A stretch of DNA of 64,000 nt. Source: Natronoglomus mannanivorans (GTDB taxonomy: Archaea; Halobacteriota; Halobacteria; Halobacteriales; Natrialbaceae). Shown here piece by piece: positions 19,065 to 28,934 of this stretch (within the stretch, counting starts at the first letter, position 1; each line of letters begins with the position of its first letter). The notes beneath the pieces are model-generated. The model saw only the letters and a program-made list of their open reading frames with translations, was not told the origin of the DNA and ran no database searches. The stretch spans positions 43,779 through 107,778 of the forward strand of contig JAOPKB010000019.1 of the NCBI GenBank assembly GCA_025517485.1, given 5' to 3'. The translations under genes were made by a program, and so were the position numbers.

Positions 19065-21893
19065 TCAGTCCGAGATCTCGATCATCACGGTGCCCCGGAG
19101 GCGCGTTCCCGCCTCGAGCGTGGGTTCCTCTCCGAGGAGGGCGTGTCGATCGAGCAGGCCGAGTCCGACGCCCACGAACGACCGATCGAGGACGTTGAGA
19201 TCGATCGTATCGCTCCCGACCGAACAGCGCACGTGCCGGTCGCCGTCCGCGCGGACGGCGACGGAACGTCCGTCCTCGGCGGAGAGACGCGCCTCCCGAA
19301 CGTGGCGTTTCGTGCTCCGGAAGTCGTTCGACCCGTTAGCGGTCGCGTCCGCGCTCCACGGGCGGGATCGATCGAGTTCCATCACTTCGTCGGTCGGCCG
19401 CTCCCCCGGGAACGCCGCGGCCGTTCCGCTCGATCGACCGACGTGATCCGAGGGGTACGTGCTCCAGCGGCTGTCCCGCTCCCACGTGAGCGTGTCACAG
19501 TCACCGGCCACGGGAAGGGCGATTCCGGTTTCGCGGACCGTCCGATCCTCGCTGAGGGTGAAGTCGTACTCGACGTCGAGCCGACCGTCCTCGCCCACCC
19601 GGAACGCGAACGATCCGGAGGCGACGTCGATCGTGTCGTAATAGTACCCGCCCCGGATTTCGACGCCCGCGCCGTCGTCGGTGACGCGCACCTCCTCGCA
19701 GCGCCAGGGGTGCAGGCGTCCGCCCGCCGACCCGACGTAGCGGGGCGACGTGGAGACGTTTGATTCCTGGACCGTCGCGACGACCGCGGGGATGCCGGAA
19801 ATGATCGGTTCTCCGCCCAGACGCCCGACCTCGACCGTTCCGACGTTCCGATCGACCGTGAGCGAACAGCCGTCCGTTTCGAGTCGGATAGCCGTCTCGG
19901 TGCGCGTGAGCGACGGGTCGGTCGCCGCGGCCGCGTCCACGAGGTCTCGATCCGATTCCGAGTCGTTCCGTCGGCGCTCGAACTCGTCGATCGTGAAACC
20001 GTGCGGATGGAGGACGCGAAGGGTGAACGAGGACGCCTCCGCGGGCACCGGAACCGTCGCCCGTCCGGTTTCGCCGGGGGCCGCGTCGATTTCGAGGCAA
20101 CCAGACTCTCCCCCCGCTTCCCACTCCAGTTGGCGCTCGCCGAGACCGACGAACGTCGATCGATTCTCGAGTTCGATGTCGACGCCGGCGTCTCGCCACT
20201 CGATTGCCGTCAGTTCGACCGACGAGTAGATCTTCTTCACGTGGTGGTACTCGGGGCGGCAACGACGATATTTATCGAGAAGTCCCCACCGCCACTCGGG
20301 CGAGAGGTGATCGAGGCCCGCCCAGATCGCCGCACCGGCGAACGCGTCGAGTTCGTTCACGCGCTCCCACCCGCGCTCGAGGACCCGCACGTAGTCGTCG
20401 CGGAGCCCCGGATCCGTCCCGAGTTCCTTCACGTTGTAACAGTACGTGTGACAGAACTCGCCGAACATGACCGGCCGGTCGGATTCCTCAAACTCCTCGA
20501 GGTCGACTTTCGAGTCGCGCAACGCCGGATAGTGGTGGTTCGCAACGTCACAGAATCCGACGTCGTCGTCGAGGTACATCCCCCAGTTGAAGGTGGTCGG
20601 CCGGGTGGGATCGGCCGCCGAGGCGAGCCGGGCCGCCGCCTCGAAGTTCGGTCCCCACTCGGACTCGTTGGCCAGCGACCAGATCCCTACCGACGTCCGG
20701 TTCTTGTCCCGTTCCACGAGCTCGAGGAGTTGTCGGCAGAGCACCTTCCGATAGGAAGGGTCGTCCGCGAAGTACGCCTTTCCGAACCGGACGCCGGCGA
20801 TCGCGGCTTCCATCTCGACGAGGATGCCGGCCTCGTCGCAGGCCTCGACGAACGCTTCGGAGGGCGGATGGTGGCCGGTTCGGACGTAATTGACGTTCGC
20901 TTCTCGGAGCTGTTCGACGTCGCGTCGGGCGATCTCGGCGGGGACCGCCTGCTCGTGGTCGGGGTGGCTTTCCCGCCAGTTGACGCCGCGGAGGGTGATC
21001 GGCCGGCCGTTCAACAGCAGCTGGTTGCCGTCCACCTCAATCTCCCTGATGCCAATATGGTGGTCGATTCGCTCGCATTCATTCTCCGCCTCGAGTTCGC
21101 AGCGGAGGTCGTACAGGCGGGGCTGTTCGGGGTTCCAGGTGACGAAGTCCTCGAGGGCAAACTCGAGATCGAGGTCGCGACCCGTGCCGGCGTCGATCCC
21201 CTCAACGTCTCGTTCGAGAACGCGCACTTCCTCTCCGGAAGGATCGGTCAACGTCGCTCGAACGGTCGCATCGACGGAGTGATCGCTCCCGTTCGTGAGC
21301 GAAACGCCGGTTTCGACCGTCGCTCGGTCGTCGCCTATCGTCGTCACGATATCGAGGTCCGAAACGTAGCACGTCGGCACGCTCAGCAGGGTGACGTCAC
21401 GCGTGATTCCCCCACCGAGGCTCGCCTGCGCCATCGTGTCCGCGGGAGACGCGTTCATCACGCCGACCTCGAGGACGTTGTCGTCGCCGACGTCGACGGC
21501 GTCAGTGACGTCCACCTCGAACGGCGTGTATCCGCCGACGTGTTCACCGACGCGTTCGCCGTTGACCCACACGACGGCGTCGCTGTACGCGCCGTCGAAC
21601 CGGATGACGAGCCGCCTCTCCGCCCACCGTTCCGGCACCGCGAACGTGCGGTGATACCAGCCGCGCTCGTCGGCTCCGACGTCAATTCCTTGATAATTCC
21701 ACTGGCCGGGGACCGGGTGGCGCCGCCGGTCTGACGGGGCGGTCGGGGGTTTGGCGCCGGATCCGGCGGCGAACGTCCAGGTGCCGTTAAGCGAGCACCG
21801 GTCGGCGTCGCGGGAATCGGTCGCCGGTCGCGGGGTCAACGTCGGCGCGCCCGCCGGCAGCTCGTCGTCGTCGAGTGTGTAACCGTTATCCAT
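19065..21893 (-). CDS. GH2 beta-galactosidase/beta-glucuronidase-type hydrolase, copy B
   Basis: This is a 942-aa GH2 enzyme from the ATG at 21893 (MDNGYTLDDD); a TTG at 21923 or GTG codons near 21911 could also serve. A TATA-like element (TTTATAGT on the minus strand, near 21930-21937) lies just upstream. The domain order matches the copy at 4755: jelly roll, Ig-like domain, TIM barrel with acid/base in SLANESEW and nucleophile in VMFGEFCHTYCYN, then C-terminal beta domains. DNA around the nucleophile is about 96% identical to the other copy although the ends have diverged. Cytoplasmic; the exact glycoside is unknown. Confidence 0.88.
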   Translation of the reverse strand: MDNGYTLDDDELPAGAPTLTPRPATDSRDADRCSLNGTWTFAAGSGAKPPTAPSDRRRHPVPGQWNYQGIDVGADERGWYHRTFAVPERWAERRLVIRFDGAYSDAVVWVNGERVGEHVGGYTPFEVDVTDAVDVGDDNVLEVGVMNASPADTMAQASLGGGITRDVTLLSVPTCYVSDLDIVTTIGDDRATVETGVSLTNGSDHSVDATVRATLTDPSGEEVRVLERDVEGIDAGTGRDLDLEFALEDFVTWNPEQPRLYDLRCELEAENECERIDHHIGIREIEVDGNQLLLNGRPITLRGVNWRESHPDHEQAVPAEIARRDVEQLREANVNYVRTGHHPPSEAFVEACDEAGILVEMEAAIAGVRFGKAYFADDPSYRKVLCRQLLELVERDKNRTSVGIWSLANESEWGPNFEAAARLASAADPTRPTTFNWGMYLDDDVGFCDVANHHYPALRDSKVDLEEFEESDRPVMFGEFCHTYCYNVKELGTDPGLRDDYVRVLERGWERVNELDAFAGAAIWAGLDHLSPEWRWGLLDKYRRCRPEYHHVKKIYSSVELTAIEWRDAGVDIELENRSTFVGLGERQLEWEAGGESGCLEIDAAPGETGRATVPVPAEASSFTLRVLHPHGFTIDEFERRRNDSESDRDLVDAAAATDPSLTRTETAIRLETDGCSLTVDRNVGTVEVGRLGGEPIISGIPAVVATVQESNVSTSPRYVGSAGGRLHPWRCEEVRVTDDGAGVEIRGGYYYDTIDVASGSFAFRVGEDGRLDVEYDFTLSEDRTVRETGIALPVAGDCDTLTWERDSRWSTYPSDHVGRSSGTAAAFPGERPTDEVMELDRSRPWSADATANGSNDFRSTKRHVREARLSAEDGRSVAVRADGDRHVRCSVGSDTIDLNVLDRSFVGVGLGLLDRHALLGEEPTLEAGTRLRGTVMIEISD

Positions 21894-22109
21894 GGTGTGG
21901 TCCGTCACCACAATGGTCGGCAATAGACACTATAAAACGTGAGGGTCGGCTCGGGCCCGTTCGTTTCGAAAGCGCTCGGGCCGCGCGTCGCGGCAGCACG
22001 CCCGTCGCATCGTACGAGAGCCGACCGGCGCGTCGCCGACGCGAGTAGTTCTCGTCGGGGGAACATTCATTAGGTCACTTACTGAGGTTCCCTTCGAGGG
22101 AGCCACCGA

Positions 22110-23006
22110 ATGACGATGCCCGACAAGCCAGGCGACTGTCCGATTATCGCGACGCCGTTCACCCCGGACGGAGCCATCGATTATCCGAGTCTCGAGAACG
22201 AACTCCGCATCATCGCCGAGTACGGTTGCGAAGCTGCGACCTTGTTCGGCGTCGCCAGCGAGTTCTTCAAGTTGAGCGACGACGAGCGCGTCGAGTTGGC
22301 CAAGTTCGTCGCGGACGTCTGCGCCGACGTCGGCGTGTCGCTCGTTGTTTCGGTCACCCACGAGTCGACTGTCGTCGCCGTCGAACGGGCCAAACAATAC
22401 GAAGCGATCGGCGCCGATTGCATCATGGTCTTTCCGCCCCGATTCATGGACCCGCCCGCGGAGGCCGTCGTCGAGCACGTCCGACGGATCGGCGAAGCGG
22501 TTTCCGTCCCCGTCATGGTTCAGCACACGGACGTGAACGTCGATATTTCGCCGGCGACGTTCGCCGCGCTCAACGAAGCGGTCCCGAACGTCCGGTATTT
22601 CAAGATCGAGGTTTCCGAACCGGGCGCGTACATTTCGGCGCTTCTCGAGGAGACGGACGGCCGCGTCGGCACGCTCGTCGGCAACTGGGGGTTCCGGATG
22701 ATTGACGCCTACGATCGAGGCGCCGTAGGCGTCATGCCGATCGTCCTGTACGACGAGTTGTATCTGGAGATCCACGACCGGTACGTGCGAGGCGACCGGG
22801 AGGGGGCGGTCGAGTTACACAACGAACTGCTGTCGGCCCTCAACTACGTCCAGGACATCCCCGCCGCGAAGCGACTGCTCGCGGAGCAGGGGATCATCGA
22901 TTCCCCTCACTGTCGAGAACCCGCTTCCGACATCGGAGACGACGTGGACGAACGACATATCGCGGAAGCGCACGAACGGATGACCGCGTTGATCGATTCG
23001 ATCTAA
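22110..23006 (+). CDS. DapA-family (N-acetylneuraminate lyase-like) aldolase with altered active site
   Basis: This 298-aa TIM-barrel protein belongs to the DHDPS/NAL family, which forms a Schiff base with a 2-keto acid. The Schiff-base Lys is Lys165 (VRYFKIEVSE). The usual G-T-T-G-E loop reads FGVASEFF, and the position of the catalytic Tyr (normally in YN.P) reads VMVQHTD, so the Tyr is absent. Sugar 2-keto-3-deoxy-acid aldolases of this family split KDG or KDGal to pyruvate and an aldehyde, which fits the neighbouring dehydratases. The missing Tyr means the reaction could differ. Starts at 22110 and 22116 are both possible. Confidence 0.75.
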   Translation: MTMPDKPGDCPIIATPFTPDGAIDYPSLENELRIIAEYGCEAATLFGVASEFFKLSDDERVELAKFVADVCADVGVSLVVSVTHESTVVAVERAKQYEAIGADCIMVFPPRFMDPPAEAVVEHVRRIGEAVSVPVMVQHTDVNVDISPATFAALNEAVPNVRYFKIEVSEPGAYISALLEETDGRVGTLVGNWGFRMIDAYDRGAVGVMPIVLYDELYLEIHDRYVRGDREGAVELHNELLSALNYVQDIPAAKRLLAEQGIIDSPHCREPASDIGDDVDERHIAEAHERMTALIDSI

Positions 23007-23212
23007 CGTCTCCGCTCCAGAGGCCGAGGAGTCGCGACGCACGACGGAGTCCGGGCGCCAGAGATCATCACTCGTCGTCGAACGGGCGGGTGCGGTTAGG
23101 GGGATACTAAACGCCCGGACGCGTTTTGATCCGATTGCCGCGTCCGACACGAACTACCGATGCGCCGGGACCGACGGAGGTGTTAAGTTCGTGAATTGTG
23201 TTGCTGGTTGGT

Positions 23213-24758
23213 ATGGGAAAGGATAGCAGCTCGGCGAGCGACGGAAGCGACGAGCCGACAGCGTACGAAGCCACGTGGGAGTCAGTGGAGCGCCACGAGG
23301 TCCCGGATTGGTACCGGGACAGGAAACTCGGAATATTCCTTCACTGGGGCGCGTACTCCGTCACTGGACAATTGGAGTGGTACGTACACCAGCTGTTGAG
23401 CGGGGAAGACGATATCGTCGACTTTCACGAGGAGAACTACTGACCGGTCGACGAGTATCCCTATCGCGACTTCCTTCGAACGACCGACACCGCTCGGAAT
23501 CCGGACGTCGACGAGAGCTTCACGGCCGAGGAGTGGGAGCCGGACCGGTGGGCGTCGTTCTTCGAGTCAGTCGGAGCACGATTCGTCGTTCTCACGGCGG
23601 AGCACTGCGACGGAATCCCGCTCTGGGATCCGGATGCGAAGTTACACGACTGGAACACGGTTACGATAGGTCCCGAACGAGACCTCGTTGCAGACCTCGG
23701 CGAGGCCGTGCGCGACCGCGGCCTCAAATACGGCGTATCTGAGCACTCCATGCTCAACTGGTACGAACCGAAGGTCGCACCGTTCGAACTGTACGGCCAT
23801 CCGGCGTACACCGAAGACGGCCCGGAAGATGCGTACGTCGAGGAGTGGAGGACCAAGATGTATGAACTGCTGGAGCACAGCCGGCCCGATCTCCTCTGGC
23901 TCGACGGCGACTGGACGGCGTCGGACAAAACGTGGGGAACGAAGGAGATCGTCGCCGACTACTATAACACGGCGAATGAGGAGTGGGACTCGGAGGTCCT
24001 CGTCAACGATCGGTTCGGTCAACCGACCCCCAAAGATCGAGGTCGGGGAAACTACATGACGCTGGAAATGACCCTCGCTGACTACGAACCGCCGGACGAG
24101 ATTTTCGCCGAGACGTCCGAGGCGGTCGGCAATCTCAACCCCAATTCGTGGGGTTGGGATCGAAATGCCACGCCCGAGAACGTTCCGGACGCAAAAGATC
24201 TCGTCCACCCGCTGGTCGGAACCGTCAGCACCAACAGCACCCTACTGATTGGGCTCGGACCGAAAGCGAACGGCGTCATCGCTGAGGTGCAGAGAGAGCC
24301 AGTTCTCGGTTTGGGCCGCTGGTTAGAGATAAACGGGGAGGCGATCTACGGCACGCGCCACTGGAAAGCCGGTCGACGGGACCAGCGACGTGGACGTCCG
24401 ATACACGACGAAGGGTAACGTTGTGTACGTGATCGCGTTGGAGTGATCTGGAGACACCGTTTGGCTTGACCTCCCCCGGTACGTCGACATGGATCCTGAA
24501 TTCGACGTGAAACTGTTGGGACCGTCTACCGAAACCGACGGAAATCGTCACCTCGACTGGAGCGTCACGGGGGAGGAACTCGTCGTCGAGCTGCCGGCGG
24601 AGAAACCGGACGGGAGAGACGCCGAACACGCGTACGCTTTCGAGATACAGGCCGTGAAACCGGACGAGAGCGCCTTCGAAAGCGCCGCGTCGTCGGCCGA
24701 CGAGTCAGCGATCGTACGCTCGAGGGAGCGGATGCGGGAGATCATCGAGCGGCTGTGA
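23213..24758 (+). pseudogene. Disrupted GH29 alpha-L-fucosidase
   Basis: The reading frame starts at the ATG 23213 with the clear GH29 N-terminus RDRKLGIFLHWGAYSV. A TGA at 23441 interrupts it where the family has Gly (EENY-stop-PVDEYPYRDF). The same frame then continues without loss through the nucleophile motif LLWLDGDW and GEAIYGTRHW. Near 24365-24375 the frame shifts by one, and the C-terminal sequence VDVRYTTKGNVVYVIALE is followed by another TGA at 24444, then more in-frame coding sequence to 24758. Two nonsense codons plus a frameshift make a functional product unlikely. A TATA-like GTTAAG about 28 bases before the ATG survives. Decay looks recent because the rest is well conserved. 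Confidence 0.85.
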
Positions 24759-24984
24759 CGAACCGGTGCATCGTCGAAACGGCTCGTCCGTGCCGTTCGA
24801 GACCGCGAGAAGCGGATCGACGATCGAGAATACCGCGACTACGTAGTCGAAGTCGCCATGCGGACGAACGCGTGAACAACTGCACGTGTCGATTCGAGCG
24901 GCGTCGTCGACCGGGACTGATTCGCGGGCGCAGTGCGGAGACGCCCGCTCGGAACCGATTCCCCCGCTCGGCGCCGCCGCGGCG

Positions 24985-25863
24985 TTACTCGAGAAACGAG
25001 GGACGATCGGGATCCTCGGTCGCGCCGGTGCGCCAGTCGTGTTCGGGTTCCCAGTCGAGCAGCCGAGCCGCTTTTTCGATCGAGTAGACGGATTCTTCTC
25101 CTTCGATATCGCACCGCTCGGGAACGTCACCGAGCGCGCGCTCGATGAGCGTAGCCGTCGGAGCGCCCGCGTGGTTGTCCAGCGCCGAGACGTTGAACGC
25201 CTCGTGACCGTCCACGTCGGATTTGAGGTACGCATCGATGAACGAGAGCACATCCCTGACGTCGACGTAGCTCCAAAAATTGCTGCTCGCAGTCTCGAAC
25301 GTGACCTCCGATGGATCGACGGGATTGGGGTCGTACTCGCCGGGGAATCGAACCCACGTGACTCGCATCGACGCGATTCCGATATCGTAGCGACGAGCGA
25401 TCATCCCGGCGATGTCCTCGCCGACCGTTTTCGATCCCCCGTAGGACGAAACGGGCCGTCGCGGGTGTTCTTCGTCGATGGGGAGATACGCGGGCATAAC
25501 GATCCGCTGGTTCGGGAACCCGTACGCCCGTTCGCTGGAGGCCCAAACCACGTCGGCCCCGACTTCGCCGGCGGCCGTGAGCACGTTGTGGGTCGTCTGC
25601 ACGTTTACGTCGAACAGCCTGTTCCGGGCTATCCGACCGCTTCGCACGCCGGCGAAGTGGAGCACGGTATCGGGTTCCTCCTCGAGTATCACGTCCCAGG
25701 TCTCGCCCTGATTCGTCAGGTCCGCCGCGCGAAACGTCACGTTGGTTCGCCACCCGTTCGGGAGCTCCGTATCGACCGCGATGACCCGATCTCCGCGCGC
25801 AGCGAGTCGGTCCGTGATCCAACTGCCGATTCCTCCGAGTGCACCGGTAACGAGTGTTACCAT
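24985..25863 (-). CDS. NAD-dependent epimerase/dehydratase family (extended SDR)
   Basis: This 292-aa extended SDR has the Rossmann motif TGALGGIG (6-13), the ASSERAYG segment with candidate Ser109/110, and the catalytic pair Tyr141-Lys145 (YGGSK). Members of this size act on nucleotide sugars (GalE-like) or oxidise free sugars and uronic acids. The short length and the catabolic neighbourhood make a sugar or uronate dehydrogenase at least as likely as an epimerase. It is transcribed away from the operator-like site at 26054. Confidence 0.75.
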   Translation of the reverse strand: MVTLVTGALGGIGSWITDRLAARGDRVIAVDTELPNGWRTNVTFRAADLTNQGETWDVILEEEPDTVLHFAGVRSGRIARNRLFDVNVQTTHNVLTAAGEVGADVVWASSERAYGFPNQRIVMPAYLPIDEEHPRRPVSSYGGSKTVGEDIAGMIARRYDIGIASMRVTWVRFPGEYDPNPVDPSEVTFETASSNFWSYVDVRDVLSFIDAYLKSDVDGHEAFNVSALDNHAGAPTATLIERALGDVPERCDIEGEESVYSIEKAARLLDWEPEHDWRTGATEDPDRPSFLE

Positions 25864-26053
25864 ACCGGACAGTAACGATCAGCGCGTTATTATTTCTCCG
25901 GTAGGGTCGCGGTCGACAACGGCGATCGAGCGGTGTTTCACGTGGCATCGAGCTACGTCGAACCCGACGCTCAAGCGGCGAACATTCGCCGTCGCTAGCG
26001 TAACGATCGAAAGGAATCCGGCTCGGAAACTTGGGGAATGGTTAATAATTAAA

Positions 26054-26075
26054 ATTACACTCATGCCATTGTAAT
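26054..26075. promoter_or_regulatory. Operator-like palindrome, copy 2
   Basis: The outer arms ATTACA and ATTGTAAT are intact around a changed centre; 18 of 22 positions match the perfect copy at 51316. It lies between the divergent epimerase gene (25863) and the small membrane gene (26210) that precedes the ABC operon, next to the AT-rich GGTTAATAATTAAAA stretch. It could control import. Confidence 0.55.
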
Positions 26076-26178
26076 TGACCGTCAAATCGGCGGATCCGTT
26101 CGTGATCGAGGCCGTCCACCCCATCCACGCGGCGAAGATTCTGGTCCGTGCTGGATGCTCCCACGAGGTATGCACAGT

Positions 26179-26184
26179 TTTATT
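26179..26184 (+). promoter_or_regulatory. TATA-like box for the small membrane protein at 26210
   Basis: TTTATT is centred about 28 bases before the ATG at 26210. This spacing supports that start over the longer open frame from 26075. Confidence 0.5.
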
Positions 26185-26209
26185 GTGTTCTGCGATAGCG
26201 AATAACAGT

Positions 26210-26449
26210 ATGAGTGTACGAAACACCAGTCGAGGCCTCAGTAATAACGTCCTCGCGGCGATACAGGATAGCATTATCGCCAAATCCCTCGGGGCATTCG
26301 TGGTCGGGAGCACCGTCCTAGCGGTGCTATTGGACCTCCTTGGGTACGATATCATGGCGGCGATCATCGTCGCCTTCGCCATCGTGGTCACCGTTATCAC
26401 GATTCTGTTCGTCGCCATTCCGGTATCCGCCCTCTCCCTCCTTGACTGA
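26210..26449 (+). CDS. Small two-helix membrane protein
   Basis: This 79-aa protein (MSVRNTSRGLSNN...) has two hydrophobic segments at about residues 26-46 and 48-72, separated by a short turn (LLGYD). It matches no family I recognise. The start is set by the TATA-like box 28 bases upstream. It sits directly before the ABC operon and resembles, in size and layout only, the 68-aa protein just after that operon. A role as an accessory or stabilising subunit is speculation. Confidence 0.6.
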   Translation: MSVRNTSRGLSNNVLAAIQDSIIAKSLGAFVVGSTVLAVLLDLLGYDIMAAIIVAFAIVVTVITILFVAIPVSALSLLD

Positions 26450-26568
26450 GAATAAATGACGAAACACAAACAAATGGTCGTAGACGAGTCGTTCCGGATA
26501 CCGAACACCAGCAACGACGACGCTACTTACCCAAAACAAGTAAATAAGATGCATTATATAAGGTACCT

Positions 26569-28776
26569 ATGAGCGGCACTACGGAGGAGAACGTCGATTC
26601 CGAATCTCCAAGGTCGGTTCGATCGGAAGGCAACACGATCCTCGAGGTTCGCGACGCGACCGTCTCGTTCGAAATGGAGCGTGGCGAGTCGCGCGTTCTC
26701 AACGGAGTCGACCTCTCCGTCGAACGTGACGAGGTGCTTGGAATCGTCGGGGAGAGCGGGAGTGGAAAGTCGATGCTGGCGAACGCGTTGCTCGACGCGG
26801 TCGTCGACCCCGGGAAAACGTCCGGGAGCGTTCGGTACTTCCCGCCGGACGGAAGAGACCCGATCGACGTTCTCGAACTCAATGACGACGAGCTGCGGAC
26901 GTTCCGCTGGGAGGAAATCTCCATAGTCTTCCAGGGGGCGATGAGTTCGTTCAATCCGACGATGAAAATCCGCGATCACTTCGCCGAAACCATCGATGCA
27001 CACGATGCGGATCCAGAGGAGTGTATAGAGCGAGCGTACGATCTCCTCTCGGAGCTGTACTTGGACGCCGATCGGGTCCTCGATTCGTATCCGCACGAAC
27101 TCTCTGGCGGGATGCAACAGCGAACGCTCATCGCGCTCAGCCTGATTCTCGAACCCGACGTGCTGGTGATGGACGAGCCGACAGCGGCGCTCGACCTACT
27201 GATGCAGCGCTCGATCATCAGTCTCCTCGATCGGCTTCAGAGGGAGTACGACCTGACCCTGGTGTTCATAACGCACGATCTCCCATTAGTCGCTCACTTG
27301 GCCGATCGGATAGCAGTCATGTACGCGTTCGAGTTGGCCGAGATTGGCCCGGCGGAGGAAATCATCACGAACGCCGCCCACCCGTACACCCGCATGTTGC
27401 TGGGCTCGACGCCGAATCTCGACGCACCCGTCGACGAGATGCGGGTGATCGAAGGATCGAGCCCGGATCCGGTTGCGCCGCCCACCGGCTGCCGATACCA
27501 TCCACGATGCCCCATCTCCCGCGACATCTGTGCAGAATCTAGTCCGGAGTTCGAGGACGTTTCGGCGGAACATCAAGCGGCGTGTTTCTTCCACGAAGAG
27601 GCATCCGATGCCGTCACGTACCCTATCGGTGAAGATAACGATGCGATCGAAACCGAAGGCTCCTCGACGAGTTCGAGGGACTACGGGGAGCCCATTCTCA
27701 GTCTAGACGATGTAACGGTCGAATTCGAGGGGGATCAATCGATACTCGATTTGTTCGACGAACCGGAGTACGTCAGAGCCGTCGACGACGTTTCGCTCGA
27801 CGTTCACGAGGACGACGTCGTCGCGTTGGTCGGCGAGTCCGGGTGCGGGAAGACAACGCTCGGGAAGACGATCATCGGTGTTCACCGACCGGAATCGGGG
27901 AACGTCACTTACCGCGGGCAAGATATCTGGGAGGCGCGCGATAGCCATCGAGAAGCGGAAATCTCCTTCAGCGAGATTCGGGGCGCCTTACAAATGATTC
28001 ACCAAGACCCCGGAAGTTCGCTGAATCCGAACAAGCGCGTCATCCACTCGCTCAGGAAGCCGTTGAAGAAGTCCCAACCGGATCTCGAGCGGGTCGAACA
28101 GGAGCGGCGGATCATGGCTATGCTTGAATACGTCGGGATGTCCCCGCCGGAGGACTACGCGAATCGATACCCTCACCAACTCTCAGGCGGGGAAAAACAG
28201 CGGGTAGCGCTGATACGTGCACTCCTGATGAATCCGGACGTGATCCTCGCAGACGAGGCGATCAGTGCCCTCGACGTTTCGTTACGCGTCGAGATGATGG
28301 AGTTGCTCCTTGATCTGCAGGGGCGGTTCAACACCTCGTTCGTGTTCATCAGCCACGACCTTTCGAACGCCCGCTACCTCGCCGAAAAGGCGGACGGGCG
28401 TATCGCGGTGATGTACCTCGGGGAGATCGTCGAAATCGGGACAGTCGAACAGATCATCCACGACCCTCAGCACCCCTACACGCAGGCACTACGGTGGGCG
28501 ACGCCCGATCTAAACCCGCGAAACGAAAGCGAGGAATCGCCGATCCGGGCCATCGACATCCCCGATCCCAAAGATCCGCCCTCGGGATGTCGATTCCACA
28601 CGCGGTGCCCCGAGGCACGAGAGATTTGCCGACAGGTCCATCCGACGAACATCTCCACAAATGGGTCCGAAGTGGCGTGTTTCCGTGCGGATCCGGACCA
28701 CGACTACTGGGACAGCCCGTCGATCGTCAACGAAGAGTCGGACGATGACGAGACTTCGATGAGTACCCTCGACTGA
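26569..28776 (+). CDS. Fused double ATPase of a Dpp/Opp-type ABC transporter (DppD-DppF)
   Basis: This 735-aa protein holds two complete nucleotide-binding domains. Domain 1 (about 22-345): Walker A GESGSGKS (61-68), signature LSGGMQQR (178-185), Walker B VLVMDEPTAALD. Domain 2 (about 372-715): Walker A GESGCGKT (421-428), signature LSGGEKQR (537-544), Walker B VILADEAISALD. Each ends with the Cys-rich oligopeptide-transporter C-terminal motif (GCRYHPRCP; GCRFHTRCP). It powers the permeases encoded just downstream. Ala replaces the usual Pro after the second Walker B Glu. An AT-rich AAATAA element about 25 bases before the ATG may be the promoter. Confidence 0.92.
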   Translation: MSGTTEENVDSESPRSVRSEGNTILEVRDATVSFEMERGESRVLNGVDLSVERDEVLGIVGESGSGKSMLANALLDAVVDPGKTSGSVRYFPPDGRDPIDVLELNDDELRTFRWEEISIVFQGAMSSFNPTMKIRDHFAETIDAHDADPEECIERAYDLLSELYLDADRVLDSYPHELSGGMQQRTLIALSLILEPDVLVMDEPTAALDLLMQRSIISLLDRLQREYDLTLVFITHDLPLVAHLADRIAVMYAFELAEIGPAEEIITNAAHPYTRMLLGSTPNLDAPVDEMRVIEGSSPDPVAPPTGCRYHPRCPISRDICAESSPEFEDVSAEHQAACFFHEEASDAVTYPIGEDNDAIETEGSSTSSRDYGEPILSLDDVTVEFEGDQSILDLFDEPEYVRAVDDVSLDVHEDDVVALVGESGCGKTTLGKTIIGVHRPESGNVTYRGQDIWEARDSHREAEISFSEIRGALQMIHQDPGSSLNPNKRVIHSLRKPLKKSQPDLERVEQERRIMAMLEYVGMSPPEDYANRYPHQLSGGEKQRVALIRALLMNPDVILADEAISALDVSLRVEMMELLLDLQGRFNTSFVFISHDLSNARYLAEKADGRIAVMYLGEIVEIGTVEQIIHDPQHPYTQALRWATPDLNPRNESEESPIRAIDIPDPKDPPSGCRFHTRCPEAREICRQVHPTNISTNGSEVACFRADPDHDYWDSPSIVNEESDDDETSMSTLD

Positions 28777-28934
28777 CCAGCCATGCTACAACCGCAACCT
28801 ACGACGAGCCGTACAATCCCGAACTCGTTCAGCCAACGGGGTGGGACGCTCCACACGACCACCTGCTCGAGTGGACACGAGTTACGGCGTATTGCTATTG
28901 ATTGCACCGATGAGAATCCGAACGGAGGCACGGC

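Noticed and set aside
17112..19763. 883-aa open frame antisense to the GH29 and GH2 genes
   Set aside because: Long antisense open frames are common in GC-rich haloarchaeal genes; the product is Arg/Val-rich without family motifs, while the opposite strand encodes clear GH29 and GH2 enzymes.
23441..23443. TGA as a selenocysteine or programmed readthrough codon in the GH29 gene
   Set aside because: The position is a Gly in the family, haloarchaea are not known to use selenocysteine, and a frameshift and second TGA occur downstream.
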